Of a DNA stretch of 64,000 nucleotides, positions 7,238-16,045 are shown piece by piece; position 1 is the first letter of the stretch; every line of letters starts with the position of its first letter. The position numbers were made by a program, and so were the translations under genes. The DNA lies in contig CAWHYF010000006.1 in assembly GCA_963833585.1 (NCBI GenBank), positions 1,054,001 to 1,118,000 of the forward strand, written 5' to 3'. Under the pieces are notes generated by a model that was not told the DNA's origin, did no database searches, and saw only the letters and a program-made list of their open reading frames with translations. Source of the DNA: Bog-756 sp963833585 (GTDB taxonomy: Bacteria > Actinomycetota > Acidimicrobiia > Acidimicrobiales > RAAP-2).

Positions 7238-9615
7238 TGCTCCTCCTGCTCCCGGCCGTCTTCGCGCTGCTGTGGATGCTGATCTCCCACCACCGCGTTC
7301 GCCTCGGCTATGCCCGTCTCTCACTTCGAGGCACGATGGTCCTGGCCTTCGTCGGGTTCGAGGTCCTCCTCCTGGTCATCACCGAGCTCAGCAGCCTCGG
7401 ACACCACTTCACCGCTGGAGCCGTGGAAGCGGCCTGGGCCGTCCTTCTGCTGGTGTTGCTGGCAGCAACCTGGAACCAGACCGCGGCCTTTCTCGGTCGG
7501 GCGAAGGGGCCGGGTCATTGGCTCGACCTCCGGGCGCGGGCGGCCGATCTCGGTCTCGAGGAGAGCCTGTGGATCGGGGTACTGATCCTGGTGTTCTGCC
7601 TGCTCGTGGCCGTGGGGGCGCTCTACCTCCCGAGCAACAGCGATTCGATGGTCTACCACCTGGCCCGTGTCGAACACTGGATCCAGAACCGCACCATCGC
7701 CCCCTTCGCCGCCCACTATCTCGCGCAGGTCGAGCTCTCCCCCCTGGGCGAGTACAACCTGGCCCATCTGCATCTGATGGGCGGCACCGACCGCTATGAC
7801 GCCGGAGTCGCTCTGCTCTCGGCGCTGGTCTGCGTGGTCGGAGTATCGGAGCTGGCGAGACAACTCGGAGCCTCGAAGTGGGCGCAGGTGGTCGCCGCGG
7901 TCATCTGCGCCACCATCCCCACCGGGATTCTCCTGGCCACCGACACCGAAAACGATTCGGTGGCCGCGGCGATCAGCCTCGCCCTCCTCGTGGTGGTGGC
8001 GGCTTTCGAGTTCAGGGGCCCGTGGAGAGTCCGGTCACTGGTGCTCGGGGTCGTGGCGGGGCTCACCTACATGACCAAGGGCACGATACCGCTGATGATC
8101 GGTCCCGCGGCACTGGCGCTGGTGCTCGTGGCCGTCCGGAGAGACCTGCGCCGCACGGGGGTGGGTCCCGCCATCGGACAGGTCGGTCGGCGTGCCGGCG
8201 GTGCCGTGGTCGGAGCAGCCCTAGTGGCGGCCCCCTTTCTGGGCCAGAACGTGCAACTGTTCGGAGCCCCTTCCGGCCCGGTGTCCAGATCGACCGTGGA
8301 TCTGCGTTTCAGCTTCGACGGGTCGGCGGCAAACATCGTTCGGATGACGGCGGCCAATTTCGACATCGGCGGCCGATCCGGGCTGAGCGCCAACGTCGCC
8401 CGGATCGTTCTGGGCGGACTTCACCCGCTGTACACGTTGTTCGGCGTGCCCCTCCGCGACGGCGACTACTCGCTCTCGCCGGGCCCCAACTCGTTCTCAC
8501 TGGGCATCAACCCCTTTGCCCTGCACAGCTACTACAGCGCGACCGAGCGGACGGCCGCCATCGGTGCCGATCCGTGGAACGTTCTTCTGGCGCTGGCCGC
8601 AACCATCGTGCTGGTCGTCGGCGTGTGGCGAGGAAGGTCCAATCTGCGCCGGCCCCTCGTGGTGGCCGTCGGCCTCACCGTCGGCTATCTGCTCTTCACG
8701 GCCGTGGCTCGGTGGAGCGAGTTCAACGTACGGTACTACCTGCCACTTCTCGTGGTCTGGGCGGCGATCATCGCCATCGCCGCGGCCGAATTTCCGAGGT
8801 GGGTGGCCCGACTGCTCATGATCGGTCTGCTGGTGGCGGCCCTACCCCAACTGCTGAACAACGCGGGACGCCCGTTGGTGCCCCCCGCCCGGGCCCGGGT
8901 CTCCTACCTGGAGCCCTACTTCGTGGAGGCCACACCCTATTCCGGCTTGGAAGGGGCCGCCTACCAGACCGTGACCAGCGCGCTGAGCGAGTCCACCTGC
9001 CGCCGAGCCGCCATCGGGAACTGGATCCTGCTCGAGTACCCGCTCTGGGTCGGTCTTCAACACGACCGCTGGCCGGGACAGCTGAACGACTTCGACGTCC
9101 ACAATCAGACCAGACGTCTCCAACCCTCGTACCAGCCGTGCGCGTCGATCACTCAGCAGGGCAACCATTACCAGGGCCCGGACAACGGGACCATCAACAT
9201 TCAAGAACAGGACATCGCCATCTCCATCGACGCCGCCGACGCAGCCACCATCCGGACGCCGGTGGGCGGATTCTCCAGTGCGGTCCGAGGCGCGACCCTC
9301 CTGCCCGGGGGGGGCTGGTACCTGCCGGGATTGGACGACAACCCGGTCCTAGGAACTCGTGGGTCGCTCTACGTCTTCGCCCAACATCCCGGCCCGGCGA
9401 GGCTCGACCTGGCCTTGCTCCCCAATGCCCCCGAACCCAACCTGGTCATGGTGCAAGGGGATGGTCGGAGCACGGCTCCGTCGACATCGGGCCGGGACCT
9501 CCGATTCCAATTGAGGCTTCACCGCGGCGAGAATCGGATCGAACTTGAGACCGTGGCGAGCCGGGCGACTTCGCGACGACTGCTCATCGTCGAACGGGTG
9601 AGCCTCGGTGGGTAG
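7237..9615 (+). CDS. Polytopic membrane protein, GT-C glycosyltransferase-like
   Basis: A 792-residue protein with about 10-12 predicted membrane helices in the first 560 residues and a soluble C-terminal part rich in beta-strand patterns. After the third helix an extracytoplasmic loop begins with acidic residues (SNSDSMVYHLARVEHW), the position of the catalytic acidic pair in family-39/ArnT-type GT-C enzymes that use polyprenyl-phosphate sugars. I infer a lipid-linked sugar transferase for the cell envelope; the donor and acceptor are unknown. Start GTG 7237 is the first possible start in this frame after the upstream stop and lacks a Shine-Dalgarno. Confidence 0.65.
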   Translation: MLLLLPAVFALLWMLISHHRVRLGYARLSLRGTMVLAFVGFEVLLLVITELSSLGHHFTAGAVEAAWAVLLLVLLAATWNQTAAFLGRAKGPGHWLDLRARAADLGLEESLWIGVLILVFCLLVAVGALYLPSNSDSMVYHLARVEHWIQNRTIAPFAAHYLAQVELSPLGEYNLAHLHLMGGTDRYDAGVALLSALVCVVGVSELARQLGASKWAQVVAAVICATIPTGILLATDTENDSVAAAISLALLVVVAAFEFRGPWRVRSLVLGVVAGLTYMTKGTIPLMIGPAALALVLVAVRRDLRRTGVGPAIGQVGRRAGGAVVGAALVAAPFLGQNVQLFGAPSGPVSRSTVDLRFSFDGSAANIVRMTAANFDIGGRSGLSANVARIVLGGLHPLYTLFGVPLRDGDYSLSPGPNSFSLGINPFALHSYYSATERTAAIGADPWNVLLALAATIVLVVGVWRGRSNLRRPLVVAVGLTVGYLLFTAVARWSEFNVRYYLPLLVVWAAIIAIAAAEFPRWVARLLMIGLLVAALPQLLNNAGRPLVPPARARVSYLEPYFVEATPYSGLEGAAYQTVTSALSESTCRRAAIGNWILLEYPLWVGLQHDRWPGQLNDFDVHNQTRRLQPSYQPCASITQQGNHYQGPDNGTINIQEQDIAISIDAADAATIRTPVGGFSSAVRGATLLPGGGWYLPGLDDNPVLGTRGSLYVFAQHPGPARLDLALLPNAPEPNLVMVQGDGRSTAPSTSGRDLRFQLRLHRGENRIELETVASRATSRRLLIVERVSLGG

Positions 9616-9707
9616 GACCTACACGACCCTCGGCGAGGTGACGGTGCGCCGACCGGAGAGGGATGGCGGAGCGTGCCCGGACCTGTCCGGCGCCGACGAC
9701 GCCGGGC

Positions 9708-10127
9708 TCACGTGGCGACCGAGATATCGCTGGCACAGTGCTTGCACCTCGTTGCACCGACCGGTAGGTCATCCGACAGGCACCTGGGACAGGTTTGGGT
9801 CGGGGCGGGATCTCCGAACACCGTTGCCCCCCGCTTCTTCATGAACGCCCGATAGGGCACCACCAGGACGAAGTAGATCACGGCCATGAAGATGACGAAG
9901 TACACGATGGCTGAGATGAAGGTGCCCAGGTCGATCCGCTGGCCGTTCAGTGTCCAGCCGAGACCGAGCGATGACTTTCCTCCCCCCTGCGCCGCATTGA
10001 CCAGGGGGGTGATGATGCTGTCGGTGAAGGACTTGATCAGGGTACTGAAAGCAAGTGCGACGACCAGCCCGACCGCGATGACGATCAACTCACCCTGCAT
10101 GAGGAAGTTCCTGAATCCCTTGAGCAT
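9708..10127 (-). CDS. mscL: Large-conductance mechanosensitive channel with C-terminal zinc ribbon
   Basis: A 139-residue MscL. The N-terminal amphipathic helix (MLKGFRNFLMQGELIVIAVG), TM1, the periplasmic loop and TM2 (residues about 75-95) all match the family. It opens in response to membrane tension to release solutes in hypo-osmotic shock. The C-terminus is unusual: instead of the simple helical bundle it ends with two Cys pairs (CPRC and CKHC, 15 residues apart), a zinc-ribbon-like module. AAGGAGG lies just before ATG 10127. Convergent with the glycosyltransferase-like gene. Confidence 0.93.
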   Translation of the reverse strand: MLKGFRNFLMQGELIVIAVGLVVALAFSTLIKSFTDSIITPLVNAAQGGGKSSLGLGWTLNGQRIDLGTFISAIVYFVIFMAVIYFVLVVPYRAFMKKRGATVFGDPAPTQTCPRCLSDDLPVGATRCKHCASDISVAT

Positions 10128-10406
10128 GGCGCCTCCTTGGTTTGGTGCGACCTAGTCCGGTGCTCGAGATCGAAGCTCGGGAGCCCGACTGTCAACCCTA
10201 CTGAGCCGCGGACCCGATCGGTGGGGATTCTCCTGGGCACTCGAACGGACGCTGACGACCACGGTTCGATGGCGGCCCGCTGCTCACGGGTCGGTGGGCG
10301 GTACGGGTACCCGGGACCACCGTGCGGCCCGCCTCCGACCGGTTCCGGGTGAGCGGAGGGTTGGCCGAGGGCCCCCTCCGTTGGTCCGTCGGCCCGACGG
10401 CATTCC
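10128..10406. other. Intergenic region without a recognisable gene
   Basis: 279 bp between the mscL start and the end of the VOC gene, both read on the minus strand. It holds the mscL ribosome binding site. I find no ORF with protein-like composition, no strong hairpin and no repeat. Confidence 0.5.
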
Positions 10407-10811
10407 CTACGTCGACCCCAACGTGGCCTCCGGCAGGATCGGTTCGAACAGCTCGATCGGATTGCCGGAGGGATCGTCGAGGAGGGTCTGTTTGCCACCG
10501 ACCCCGGTGACGATGTCGTTGCGGAAACTCGCGCCGCTGCTGCGGAGCGATGCGACGGTGGCCGCCAGGTCGGACACCTCGATCGAGAAGCGGTTCCAGC
10601 CTCCCGGCTCCGGCAGGGTGCCGTCCGGCATGGCCTGACCCCCACCGGGCCCCCCGCCCACCGCGCTGAGAACGAGGCGGAGGTCACCCCTGGAGAGCAT
10701 GGCGAAGGTGGGTGCAGGATGCATCACCTCTTCGAAGCCGAGGTGCCCGCAGTAGAAGGCGATGGACTCCTCCACGTCGTTGACGATGTAGCGGACACTC
10801 ACCGTTGCCAT
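10407..10811 (-). CDS. VOC (glyoxalase/bleomycin resistance) family protein
   Basis: A 134-residue vicinal-oxygen-chelate protein with two beta-alpha-beta-beta-beta modules. The first contains the family hallmark AFYCGHLGFEE and the second ends with DDPSGNPIELFEP, whose Glu is a usual metal ligand. Members are dioxygenases, isomerases or antibiotic-binding proteins; which one cannot be told. AGGAGG sits upstream of ATG 10811. It is divergent from a TetR gene 112 bp away, so that regulator probably controls it. Confidence 0.87.
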   Translation of the reverse strand: MATVSVRYIVNDVEESIAFYCGHLGFEEVMHPAPTFAMLSRGDLRLVLSAVGGGPGGGQAMPDGTLPEPGGWNRFSIEVSDLAATVASLRSSGASFRNDIVTGVGGKQTLLDDPSGNPIELFEPILPEATLGST

Positions 10812-10844
10812 TGGAGACCCTCCTTGGACTGACTCGCACTGTAG

Positions 10845-10877
10845 AACGTATGCGTTTCGTAGCGATACGTCAACGTT
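10845..10877. promoter_or_regulatory. Candidate TetR operator between VOC and TetR genes
   Basis: The 112-bp divergent region contains nested inverted repeats. ACGTAT (10846-10851) pairs with ATACGT (10865-10870), and AACGT (10845-10849) pairs with ACGTT (10873-10877). A position between two divergent starts is where a TetR repressor normally binds. Confidence 0.45.
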
Positions 10878-10923
10878 TCAGAGCGGTAACCTGACGCTCG
10901 ACCCCTCCCGGGAGGACTGAGAG

Positions 10924-11514
10924 ATGACATCGGACAACCGCCCGCCCCTTGCCACAGAGTCGGCCGATCCCCGGGTCGAGCGGTCCCGCCAGGTCATTCT
11001 CCAGGCTGCGCTCGACGAGCTCGGGGAGGTTGGCTATGGCTCGTTCAGGATCGAGTCGGTCGCAGCCCGGGCCGGAGTCGGCAAGTCCACCATCTATCGG
11101 CACTGGACAGACAAGCTGGCCCTGATCGCCGACGCCTTCGAGACCTTCCACGTGCAGATGGTCCCGAACACCGACACCGGATCTCCCCGCCACCGTATCG
11201 AGTCGTTGGTGCGGCACGTTGCCGTGGTCTTCGTCGATTCGACCTTCTCCGTCTGCATCCCCGCCCTCATCGAGGGGGCCGAGCGAGATGAGCGATTGAG
11301 GAAGTTCCACCACGAGTACTCGGCCGAGCGTCGGCAAAGCCTGATCGACGTGATCGCCGGAGGCATCGCGGCCGGCGACCTTCCTAGCCATCTCGACCCG
11401 GAGCTGGCGGCGCTGGCATTACTGGGACCAATCGTCTATCGGAGGCTGATGTCGGACACACCATTTGACCCGGCGCGGACCGCCGACCTCGTCGATACCG
11501 TTTTAGGGTCGTAG
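10924..11514 (+). CDS. TetR family transcriptional regulator
   Basis: A 196-residue TetR repressor. The N-terminal helix-turn-helix is clear: ILQAALDELGEVGYGSFRIE, then AARAGVGKSTIYRHW around residues 45-60. The C-terminal ligand domain resembles the TetR_C_16/AcrR-type group. Start ATG 10924 follows a GGGAGGA sequence. It is divergent from the VOC gene and probably represses it and itself through inverted repeats in the shared 112-bp region. The effector is unknown. Confidence 0.92.
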   Translation: MTSDNRPPLATESADPRVERSRQVILQAALDELGEVGYGSFRIESVAARAGVGKSTIYRHWTDKLALIADAFETFHVQMVPNTDTGSPRHRIESLVRHVAVVFVDSTFSVCIPALIEGAERDERLRKFHHEYSAERRQSLIDVIAGGIAAGDLPSHLDPELAALALLGPIVYRRLMSDTPFDPARTADLVDTVLGS

Positions 11515-11662
11515 CTTCGCTCCGCATCGCGGCCGGCGGTGCGGTCTTGGGGCGCTTCGATGGATCGATCGGTGGCCTCCGCCGTGACGGCGCAGATCCG
11601 CAGGCCGTTGAGCTCTACCCCAGGCGCTCACCGGCTGAAAGCCCCTGCCGGTGTCGGGAACC

Positions 11663-12745
11663 TCACACCGCCTGTTGGTCGATGAGCTCGAAGGTGTCGA
11701 GTTGCCGGATGGCCGCACAGGACCGTTCCACCATGGCCACCATCATCTCGTCACCCCGTTGGGTGGTGGCCGAGAAGGCGGCCCCGAGGGTGCAGATCAG
11801 CGGGCCCTGAAGCATGCCCATGCGGTAGTCGAGGAAGCACTCCTCCACGTCGTAGCCACCGACTCCCCGGTCGACCAGGGCCGCATGGTACGCCGCCACC
11901 AGGTGGTGTTCGTGCTCGACTCGCACCTCCGGGTGCAGACTCGTGGACACGAAGTAGGCCAGGTCCCTCGCCGGCAGGCCCACCGAGAGGGTCTGCCAGT
12001 CGACCACGGTCACCGATGCCCCGTCCGGGGTGAACAGCAGGTTGTCCAGGCGGTAGTCCCCATGGAGCAGGCTGAACCGAGCCGGGTGGGCCAGCAACCA
12101 GTTCGGGACGCGTTCCGGATAGGCCGCGAGGGTCTGCCGGTCCGCCCGGTTCAGCCGCTCACCGAGTCGCCCGAGAAACAGGTCGGCTGCCATTCGAGCC
12201 AGATCACCGAGCCCGGTCGCCGTCTCGGGGTCGGCCCTCGGAAGAGCGGTGGCGGTGAACTCCTTCCAAGACGGGTCACACCAGCGCGGACCGTGCAGTC
12301 CGGCCAACGCCACGACACCGACCTGTGCCTGATCCGGAGAGCAACCGGCCAGCTGATCACCCTGCCGAGCCGGGGACAGGTCCTCGAGGAGCAGCACGAA
12401 TTCCTGCGCGTTCTCGGAAATGGCGCTGTGATAGCACTGCGGCAGGGGAACCTCCACCGTTGCCGCAACCGAGTCGTAGAAGGCCACTTCGGCCCGGTAG
12501 CCGCCGGCCACCCGTACACGCACGTCCGGATCGTCGGACGGCAGCTTCACCACGAACGTCGACGGCAGCCCGGTGTCTTCGCCGAATCCGACGGTGAGAC
12601 GAAAACTGGATCCGGTCTGGCCGGTGCCGATCTCCTCGACGGCGAGATCGGTGACGATCGCCCCTGGGTGCCCGGCCTGGTCCAGCGCCGCCATCAGCCA
12701 GCCGGCGGTGAGGCCCCGCCGACCCTCCGGTGGGTCAAGGATCAT
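11663..12745 (-). CDS. Aminoglycoside phosphotransferase-like kinase (APH/ecdysteroid kinase type)
   Basis: A 360-residue protein-kinase-like phosphotransferase. The catalytic loop is HGDYRLDNLLF (Brenner motif HxDxxxxN), followed by the metal-binding VVDWQTLSVG with its Asp. The N-lobe has LTVGFGEDTGLPSTFVVKLP with the ATP-binding Lys. In actinobacteria these enzymes lie beside acyl-CoA dehydrogenase and lipid catabolism genes and resemble the kinase domain of ACAD10/11; phosphorylation of a small hydroxylated substrate is likelier than antibiotic resistance. A palindrome lies 19 bp before the start. Confidence 0.85.
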   Translation of the reverse strand: MILDPPEGRRGLTAGWLMAALDQAGHPGAIVTDLAVEEIGTGQTGSSFRLTVGFGEDTGLPSTFVVKLPSDDPDVRVRVAGGYRAEVAFYDSVAATVEVPLPQCYHSAISENAQEFVLLLEDLSPARQGDQLAGCSPDQAQVGVVALAGLHGPRWCDPSWKEFTATALPRADPETATGLGDLARMAADLFLGRLGERLNRADRQTLAAYPERVPNWLLAHPARFSLLHGDYRLDNLLFTPDGASVTVVDWQTLSVGLPARDLAYFVSTSLHPEVRVEHEHHLVAAYHAALVDRGVGGYDVEECFLDYRMGMLQGPLICTLGAAFSATTQRGDEMMVAMVERSCAAIRQLDTFELIDQQAV

Positions 12746-12763
12746 CTGCCGCCACCTCTGCGT

Positions 12764-12777
12764 TGGACACTTGTCCA
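12764..12777. promoter_or_regulatory. Palindromic operator TGGACACTTGTCCA
   Basis: A perfect palindrome with 6-bp arms and a 2-bp centre, 19 bp upstream of the phosphotransferase start. It overlaps the expected transcription start after a minus-strand -10 box TAGTGT (12784 to 12779). An almost identical element lies at 23092-23107. Confidence 0.6.
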
Positions 12778-12865
12778 GACACTAGTCCATAACGTGACCG
12801 AGCACCAGATGGGCGGCGGTGCCCCGGGCCGTCCATCCGGTTCGGACGGTTGGGCCAAGTCCCGA

Positions 12866-13339
12866 TCAGGTGATGCCGCCGTGCTCCTCCAGCGCCTTCA
12901 CCAGCAACCGACGGAACGTGACCCGCTCCGACTCGCTGAGCCCACCCAGGATCTCGTCCTCGATGCTCCCCTGCGCCGACTCCGCCCGCTCGAGTGCCTC
13001 TCGGCCGAGGTCGGTGATGTCGACGATGTGACGTCGGCGATCGGCCGGATCCCGGCGGCGCTCGACGAACTCGAGGTCCTCGAGGTCGTTGAGCACCAGG
13101 ACACCGGTGTTCGAATCCATGGACAGGTGCTCGGTCATGGTCTGCTGGGGCACCTCCGGGTGCTCCCTCAGGTAGGCCAGGACCACCATGTTCTTCAGAT
13201 TCATTCCGACCAGCTCGATCGAGCTGCGCAGGAAGACGGCTCTGGCCAGCCGGGTGAGGAGCACGATCGTCCCTGTCAGCGGTGGTGCGGATGCCCGAGC
13301 GTTCACACCTCGGATCCTACCCGAATGGCCCCCATCCAT
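12866..13339 (-). CDS. MarR family transcriptional regulator
   Basis: A 157-residue winged-helix MarR protein. The recognition helix region QQTMTEHLSMDSNTGVLVLN is followed by the wing with the signature DPADRRRHIVDITDLG (DxRxxx type), and a C-terminal dimerisation helix ends the protein. It is divergent from an MFS drug-efflux gene with only 26 bp between start codons, and an 8+8 bp palindrome covers that gap. I infer that it represses itself and the pump and is released by a phenolic or drug-like ligand. An internal GTG at about 13303 is an alternative start. Confidence 0.92.
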   Translation of the reverse strand: MDGGHSGRIRGVNARASAPPLTGTIVLLTRLARAVFLRSSIELVGMNLKNMVVLAYLREHPEVPQQTMTEHLSMDSNTGVLVLNDLEDLEFVERRRDPADRRRHIVDITDLGREALERAESAQGSIEDEILGGLSESERVTFRRLLVKALEEHGGIT

Positions 13340-13349
13340 CAGCCATGTA

Positions 13350-13375
13350 GGATAGTCCCGAGATTATGACTATCC
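13350..13375. promoter_or_regulatory. MarR operator overlapping the efflux gene start
   Basis: GGATAGTC (13350-13357) and GACTATCC (13368-13375) form a perfect inverted repeat with a 10-bp spacer. The right arm includes the ATG region of the MFS gene (ATG 13366), and the spacer contains the minus-strand -10 box TAATCT (13366 to 13361) for marR. Binding would block both promoters at once. Confidence 0.75.
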
Positions 13376-14877
13376 CTGATGCGGTGGCTATTCCTCCGGC
13401 CGTGAGCGGTCCCGACGACCGGCGTCGCTGGATAGCCCTGGTTGTGGTCTGCCTGGCCATGCTCATGAACGCACTGGACGGCTCCATCGTCAACGTGGCG
13501 TTGCCGGCCGTCCAACGGAGCCTGCACTTCAGCCAGTCCGGACTGACCTGGGTCGTCGACGCCTACCTCATCTCGTTCGGAAGCTTCCTCCTGCTGGCCG
13601 GCCGCCTGGGCGACCTGGTGGGCCGGAAGAAGGTGTTCCTGGCCGGTGTCGCCCTGTTCACCCTGGCGTCGATCGCCTGCGGATCAGCCGACAGCCAGGG
13701 CATGCTGGTGGCCGCCCGGTTCGTCCAGGGCATCGGCGGGGCCCTGTCGTCCTCCGTGATCGTGGCCATCATCGTGACGGAGTTTCCTCGCCCGACCGAG
13801 CGGGCCAAGGCCATGAGCGCCTACGTCTTCGTCGCGGTGGGTGGCGGTTCGATCGGGCTCCTGGCCGGCGGGGTGCTCACCCAGGCGCTGAGTTGGCACT
13901 GGATCTTCTTCGTGAATGTTCCGGTCGGCATCGCCACCCTCATCCTCGGCCGGATCCTGGTTGCCGAGAACGTCGGCATCGGTATCCGCCAAGGCGTCGA
14001 CGTGGTCGGCTCCCTCCTGATAACCGTGTCCCTGATGGTCGGGATCTACGGCATTGTGACCGCGTCGAGCGAGGGGTGGGAATCCCTCCACACCTTGACC
14101 AGCCTGGGCATCTCCGCTGCGCTCTTCGTCTCGTTCATCGTGCTGGAGTCCCGCCTGACCAACCCGATCATGCCGTTGCGCATCCTGAAACTCCGCACGC
14201 TGACCGGATCCAGTGCCATCCGCGGACTGATCGCCACGGGCATGTTCTCCACCTTCTTCATCGGCGCCCTCTACCTGGAGCACGTTCTGGGCTACAGCCC
14301 GGTCCGTACCGGGCTGGCGTTCATGCCGGCCACCGCGGGTATGGCCGCCATGTCCGCCGGGGTCACCGCCCGACTGGTCAACCGGTTCGGTGCCAAACGG
14401 GTGATGTATCCCGCCATGGTCCTGGCCGCCACCGGCTTGGTCCTGCTCGCCTCGGGCGGACAGTACGCCGACTACTTCCCACGGATCTTTGTGGCCTTCC
14501 TCCTGTTGGGCATCGGTGCCGGAGGGTCGTTCGTGCCGTTGCTCCAGATCGGGATGTCCGAAATCCCCAACCCCGACGCCGGACTGGGGTCGGGGATCGT
14601 CAACGTCTCCCAGCAGATGGCCGCCGCCGTCGGTCTGGCCGTCTTGAGCACCGTCGCTACCAACCGGACCCAGTCCCTGCTCGCCAGCGGCCACGCCCTG
14701 GTGCCCTCGTTGACGGTCGGCTACCAGCTGGCGCTGTACCTGGCGGCGGGATGCGTCCTGGTTGGGGTGGCGGTCGCTCCTGTGCTGTTGCGGACCAAGT
14801 CGTCACCCGTGGAAGAACAGGAACACGTCGCCGAGAACATGCAGAACCCCGAAACCTACGAGCATCTGGTCCTGTAG
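13366..14877 (+). CDS. MFS transporter, DHA2 (EmrB/QacA) drug efflux type
   Basis: A 503-residue proton-driven exporter with about 14 membrane helices. Diagnostic segments are NALDGSIVNVALPAVQRSL in TM1, WVVDAYLISFGSFLLLAGRL (TM2, motif D1) and the motif-A loop GRLGDLVGRKKVF. The 14-helix DHA2 group expels dyes, detergents and antibiotics. Its ATG lies inside the MarR operator and only 12 nt after a -10-like TAGGAT, so the transcript has almost no leader. Convergent with the alpha/beta hydrolase gene, with a hairpin between them. Confidence 0.92.
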   Translation: MTIPDAVAIPPAVSGPDDRRRWIALVVVCLAMLMNALDGSIVNVALPAVQRSLHFSQSGLTWVVDAYLISFGSFLLLAGRLGDLVGRKKVFLAGVALFTLASIACGSADSQGMLVAARFVQGIGGALSSSVIVAIIVTEFPRPTERAKAMSAYVFVAVGGGSIGLLAGGVLTQALSWHWIFFVNVPVGIATLILGRILVAENVGIGIRQGVDVVGSLLITVSLMVGIYGIVTASSEGWESLHTLTSLGISAALFVSFIVLESRLTNPIMPLRILKLRTLTGSSAIRGLIATGMFSTFFIGALYLEHVLGYSPVRTGLAFMPATAGMAAMSAGVTARLVNRFGAKRVMYPAMVLAATGLVLLASGGQYADYFPRIFVAFLLLGIGAGGSFVPLLQIGMSEIPNPDAGLGSGIVNVSQQMAAAVGLAVLSTVATNRTQSLLASGHALVPSLTVGYQLALYLAAGCVLVGVAVAPVLLRTKSSPVEEQEHVAENMQNPETYEHLVL

Positions 14878-14886
14878 CGGGGACCT

Positions 14887-14920
14887 CCGGGGCCGGGCCA
14901 CGGAACCGCCCCGGCCCCGG
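14887..14920 (+). terminator. Hairpin between convergent MFS and hydrolase genes
   Basis: CCGGGGCCGGG (14887-14897) pairs perfectly with CCCGGCCCCGG (14910-14920) across a 12-nt loop, 10 bp after the MFS stop. There is no U tract, as is common in actinobacterial terminators; it may serve both directions. Confidence 0.55.
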
Positions 14921-14941
14921 CGCGAGCCAGGGCGGTCAGAT

Positions 14942-15814
14942 TCAGCCGTCGGTGGTGGCCGCGGAGCCCACCGAGCGCCGTAACGCTCCCCCGGGCTCGC
15001 GCTGGCGGTCGGCGATCTCCATCGCCCACTCCGCGGCGTCGCAGATCGGCCCGACGGCGACGGGATCGAACGCATGTCCCATGCTCCCGATGACAACGGC
15101 GGACCGGAGGGGATCCCCGGCCACAATGGTCCCCAGACCCATGGAATGAGGAATGATGGGGTCGCGCCGTCCGTGCACCGCCACTAGCGGACAGGTGACC
15201 CGTTCGACCAGTGACCTCGGAGGTTCGGGGTGCGACCATCGGGCGATCCGCACCTGCATCCGCCGATCGGCAAAGCCACGGCCGACCCGGGTCCGGGCCA
15301 TGCCCGCGGTGAGCAGCGAACGAGGTCGCAGGGGTAGTCGCCAGTCCGCCGGGCTCGACACGGCCACCACTCCCGACAGGTCCCGGTCGGTGACGGCGTA
15401 CGACAACGCGGCAACGGCTCCCAGGGACGCGCCGACCACCACGACCTTCGGACATCGGGATCTCGCCCAGGAGACCGCGGACGCCACATCGTGACGTTCC
15501 TGGTGACCCAGTGTGCACACGCCACCCGACCGACCGTGGCCCCGCGCGTCGTAGGCGATCACATCGAAGGCCCTGGCATGCAGCTCCTCGGCGAGCCGCG
15601 CCACCCGGGGGTCGTCCTTGCTCCCAGCCAGTCCGTGGACCAGGACCACGGCCCCTCGGAGGGCACTCTCGGAGGCCCAGCAGCGGGTGGCCAGCGGGAT
15701 CCCGTCGGCGGTCCAAAGGAGCGCCGGCGTCGTCCCGCGATCAGTGAGAGCTCCGGCCCGTTCGGCGCCGGCTCTCAACCACCCGGGCGGGTTCGCTGGT
15801 GGTCTCGGCGACAT
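14942..15814 (-). CDS. Alpha/beta hydrolase
   Basis: A 290-residue alpha/beta-fold hydrolase. The oxyanion strand is VVLVHGLAGSKDDPR, the nucleophile elbow is VVVGASLGA (GxSxG), and the acid and base fit HGRRDPIIP and GSMGHAFDP. It is likely an esterase or lipase; the substrate is unknown. The frame stays open far upstream, but sequence before ATG 15814 is low-complexity Arg/Gly/Pro that does not resemble protein, so 15814 is chosen. The 231-bp region to the ABC binding-protein gene is a shared promoter region. Confidence 0.85.
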   Translation of the reverse strand: MSPRPPANPPGWLRAGAERAGALTDRGTTPALLWTADGIPLATRCWASESALRGAVVLVHGLAGSKDDPRVARLAEELHARAFDVIAYDARGHGRSGGVCTLGHQERHDVASAVSWARSRCPKVVVVGASLGAVAALSYAVTDRDLSGVVAVSSPADWRLPLRPRSLLTAGMARTRVGRGFADRRMQVRIARWSHPEPPRSLVERVTCPLVAVHGRRDPIIPHSMGLGTIVAGDPLRSAVVIGSMGHAFDPVAVGPICDAAEWAMEIADRQREPGGALRRSVGSAATTDG

Positions 15815-16045
15815 CACTGTCCTGGTGCCTACCCATTCCGTGGTTGTCCTACTCCGAGTGCAGCAGATCGACCGGGGTCCGACCACCGGGCGCCCCGATC
15901 GTCGGCCTGGGGTGGGCGACCGGCACCGGAGAAGACCGGCTGGGCCCAACACTCGCCAACCCGACCAGCCTGTGATTTGATGTGGCGGAGTTCCAAGACC
16001 ATCGCCGTTTCTCTCGGTAGAGGGGCGCACCAAGGGGGAGTCACC

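Noticed and set aside
7878..9548. A 556-codon open frame on the plus strand within the membrane protein gene
   Set aside because: Shifted frame of the GT-C-like gene; extremely Arg/Gly/Pro-rich and lacking any motif.
9756..9769. ACCGACCGGTAGGT, a 13-of-14 match to the shared catabolic palindrome
   Set aside because: It lies inside the mscL coding sequence, away from any promoter, and encodes conserved residues of the zinc-ribbon tail. It is kept as a warning about chance matches.
11651..13369. A 572-codon open frame on the plus strand
   Set aside because: It is antisense to the phosphotransferase and marR genes, which have clear family motifs; its translation is His/Arg/Gly/Pro-rich without motifs. 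Long antisense frames are expected in GC-rich DNA.
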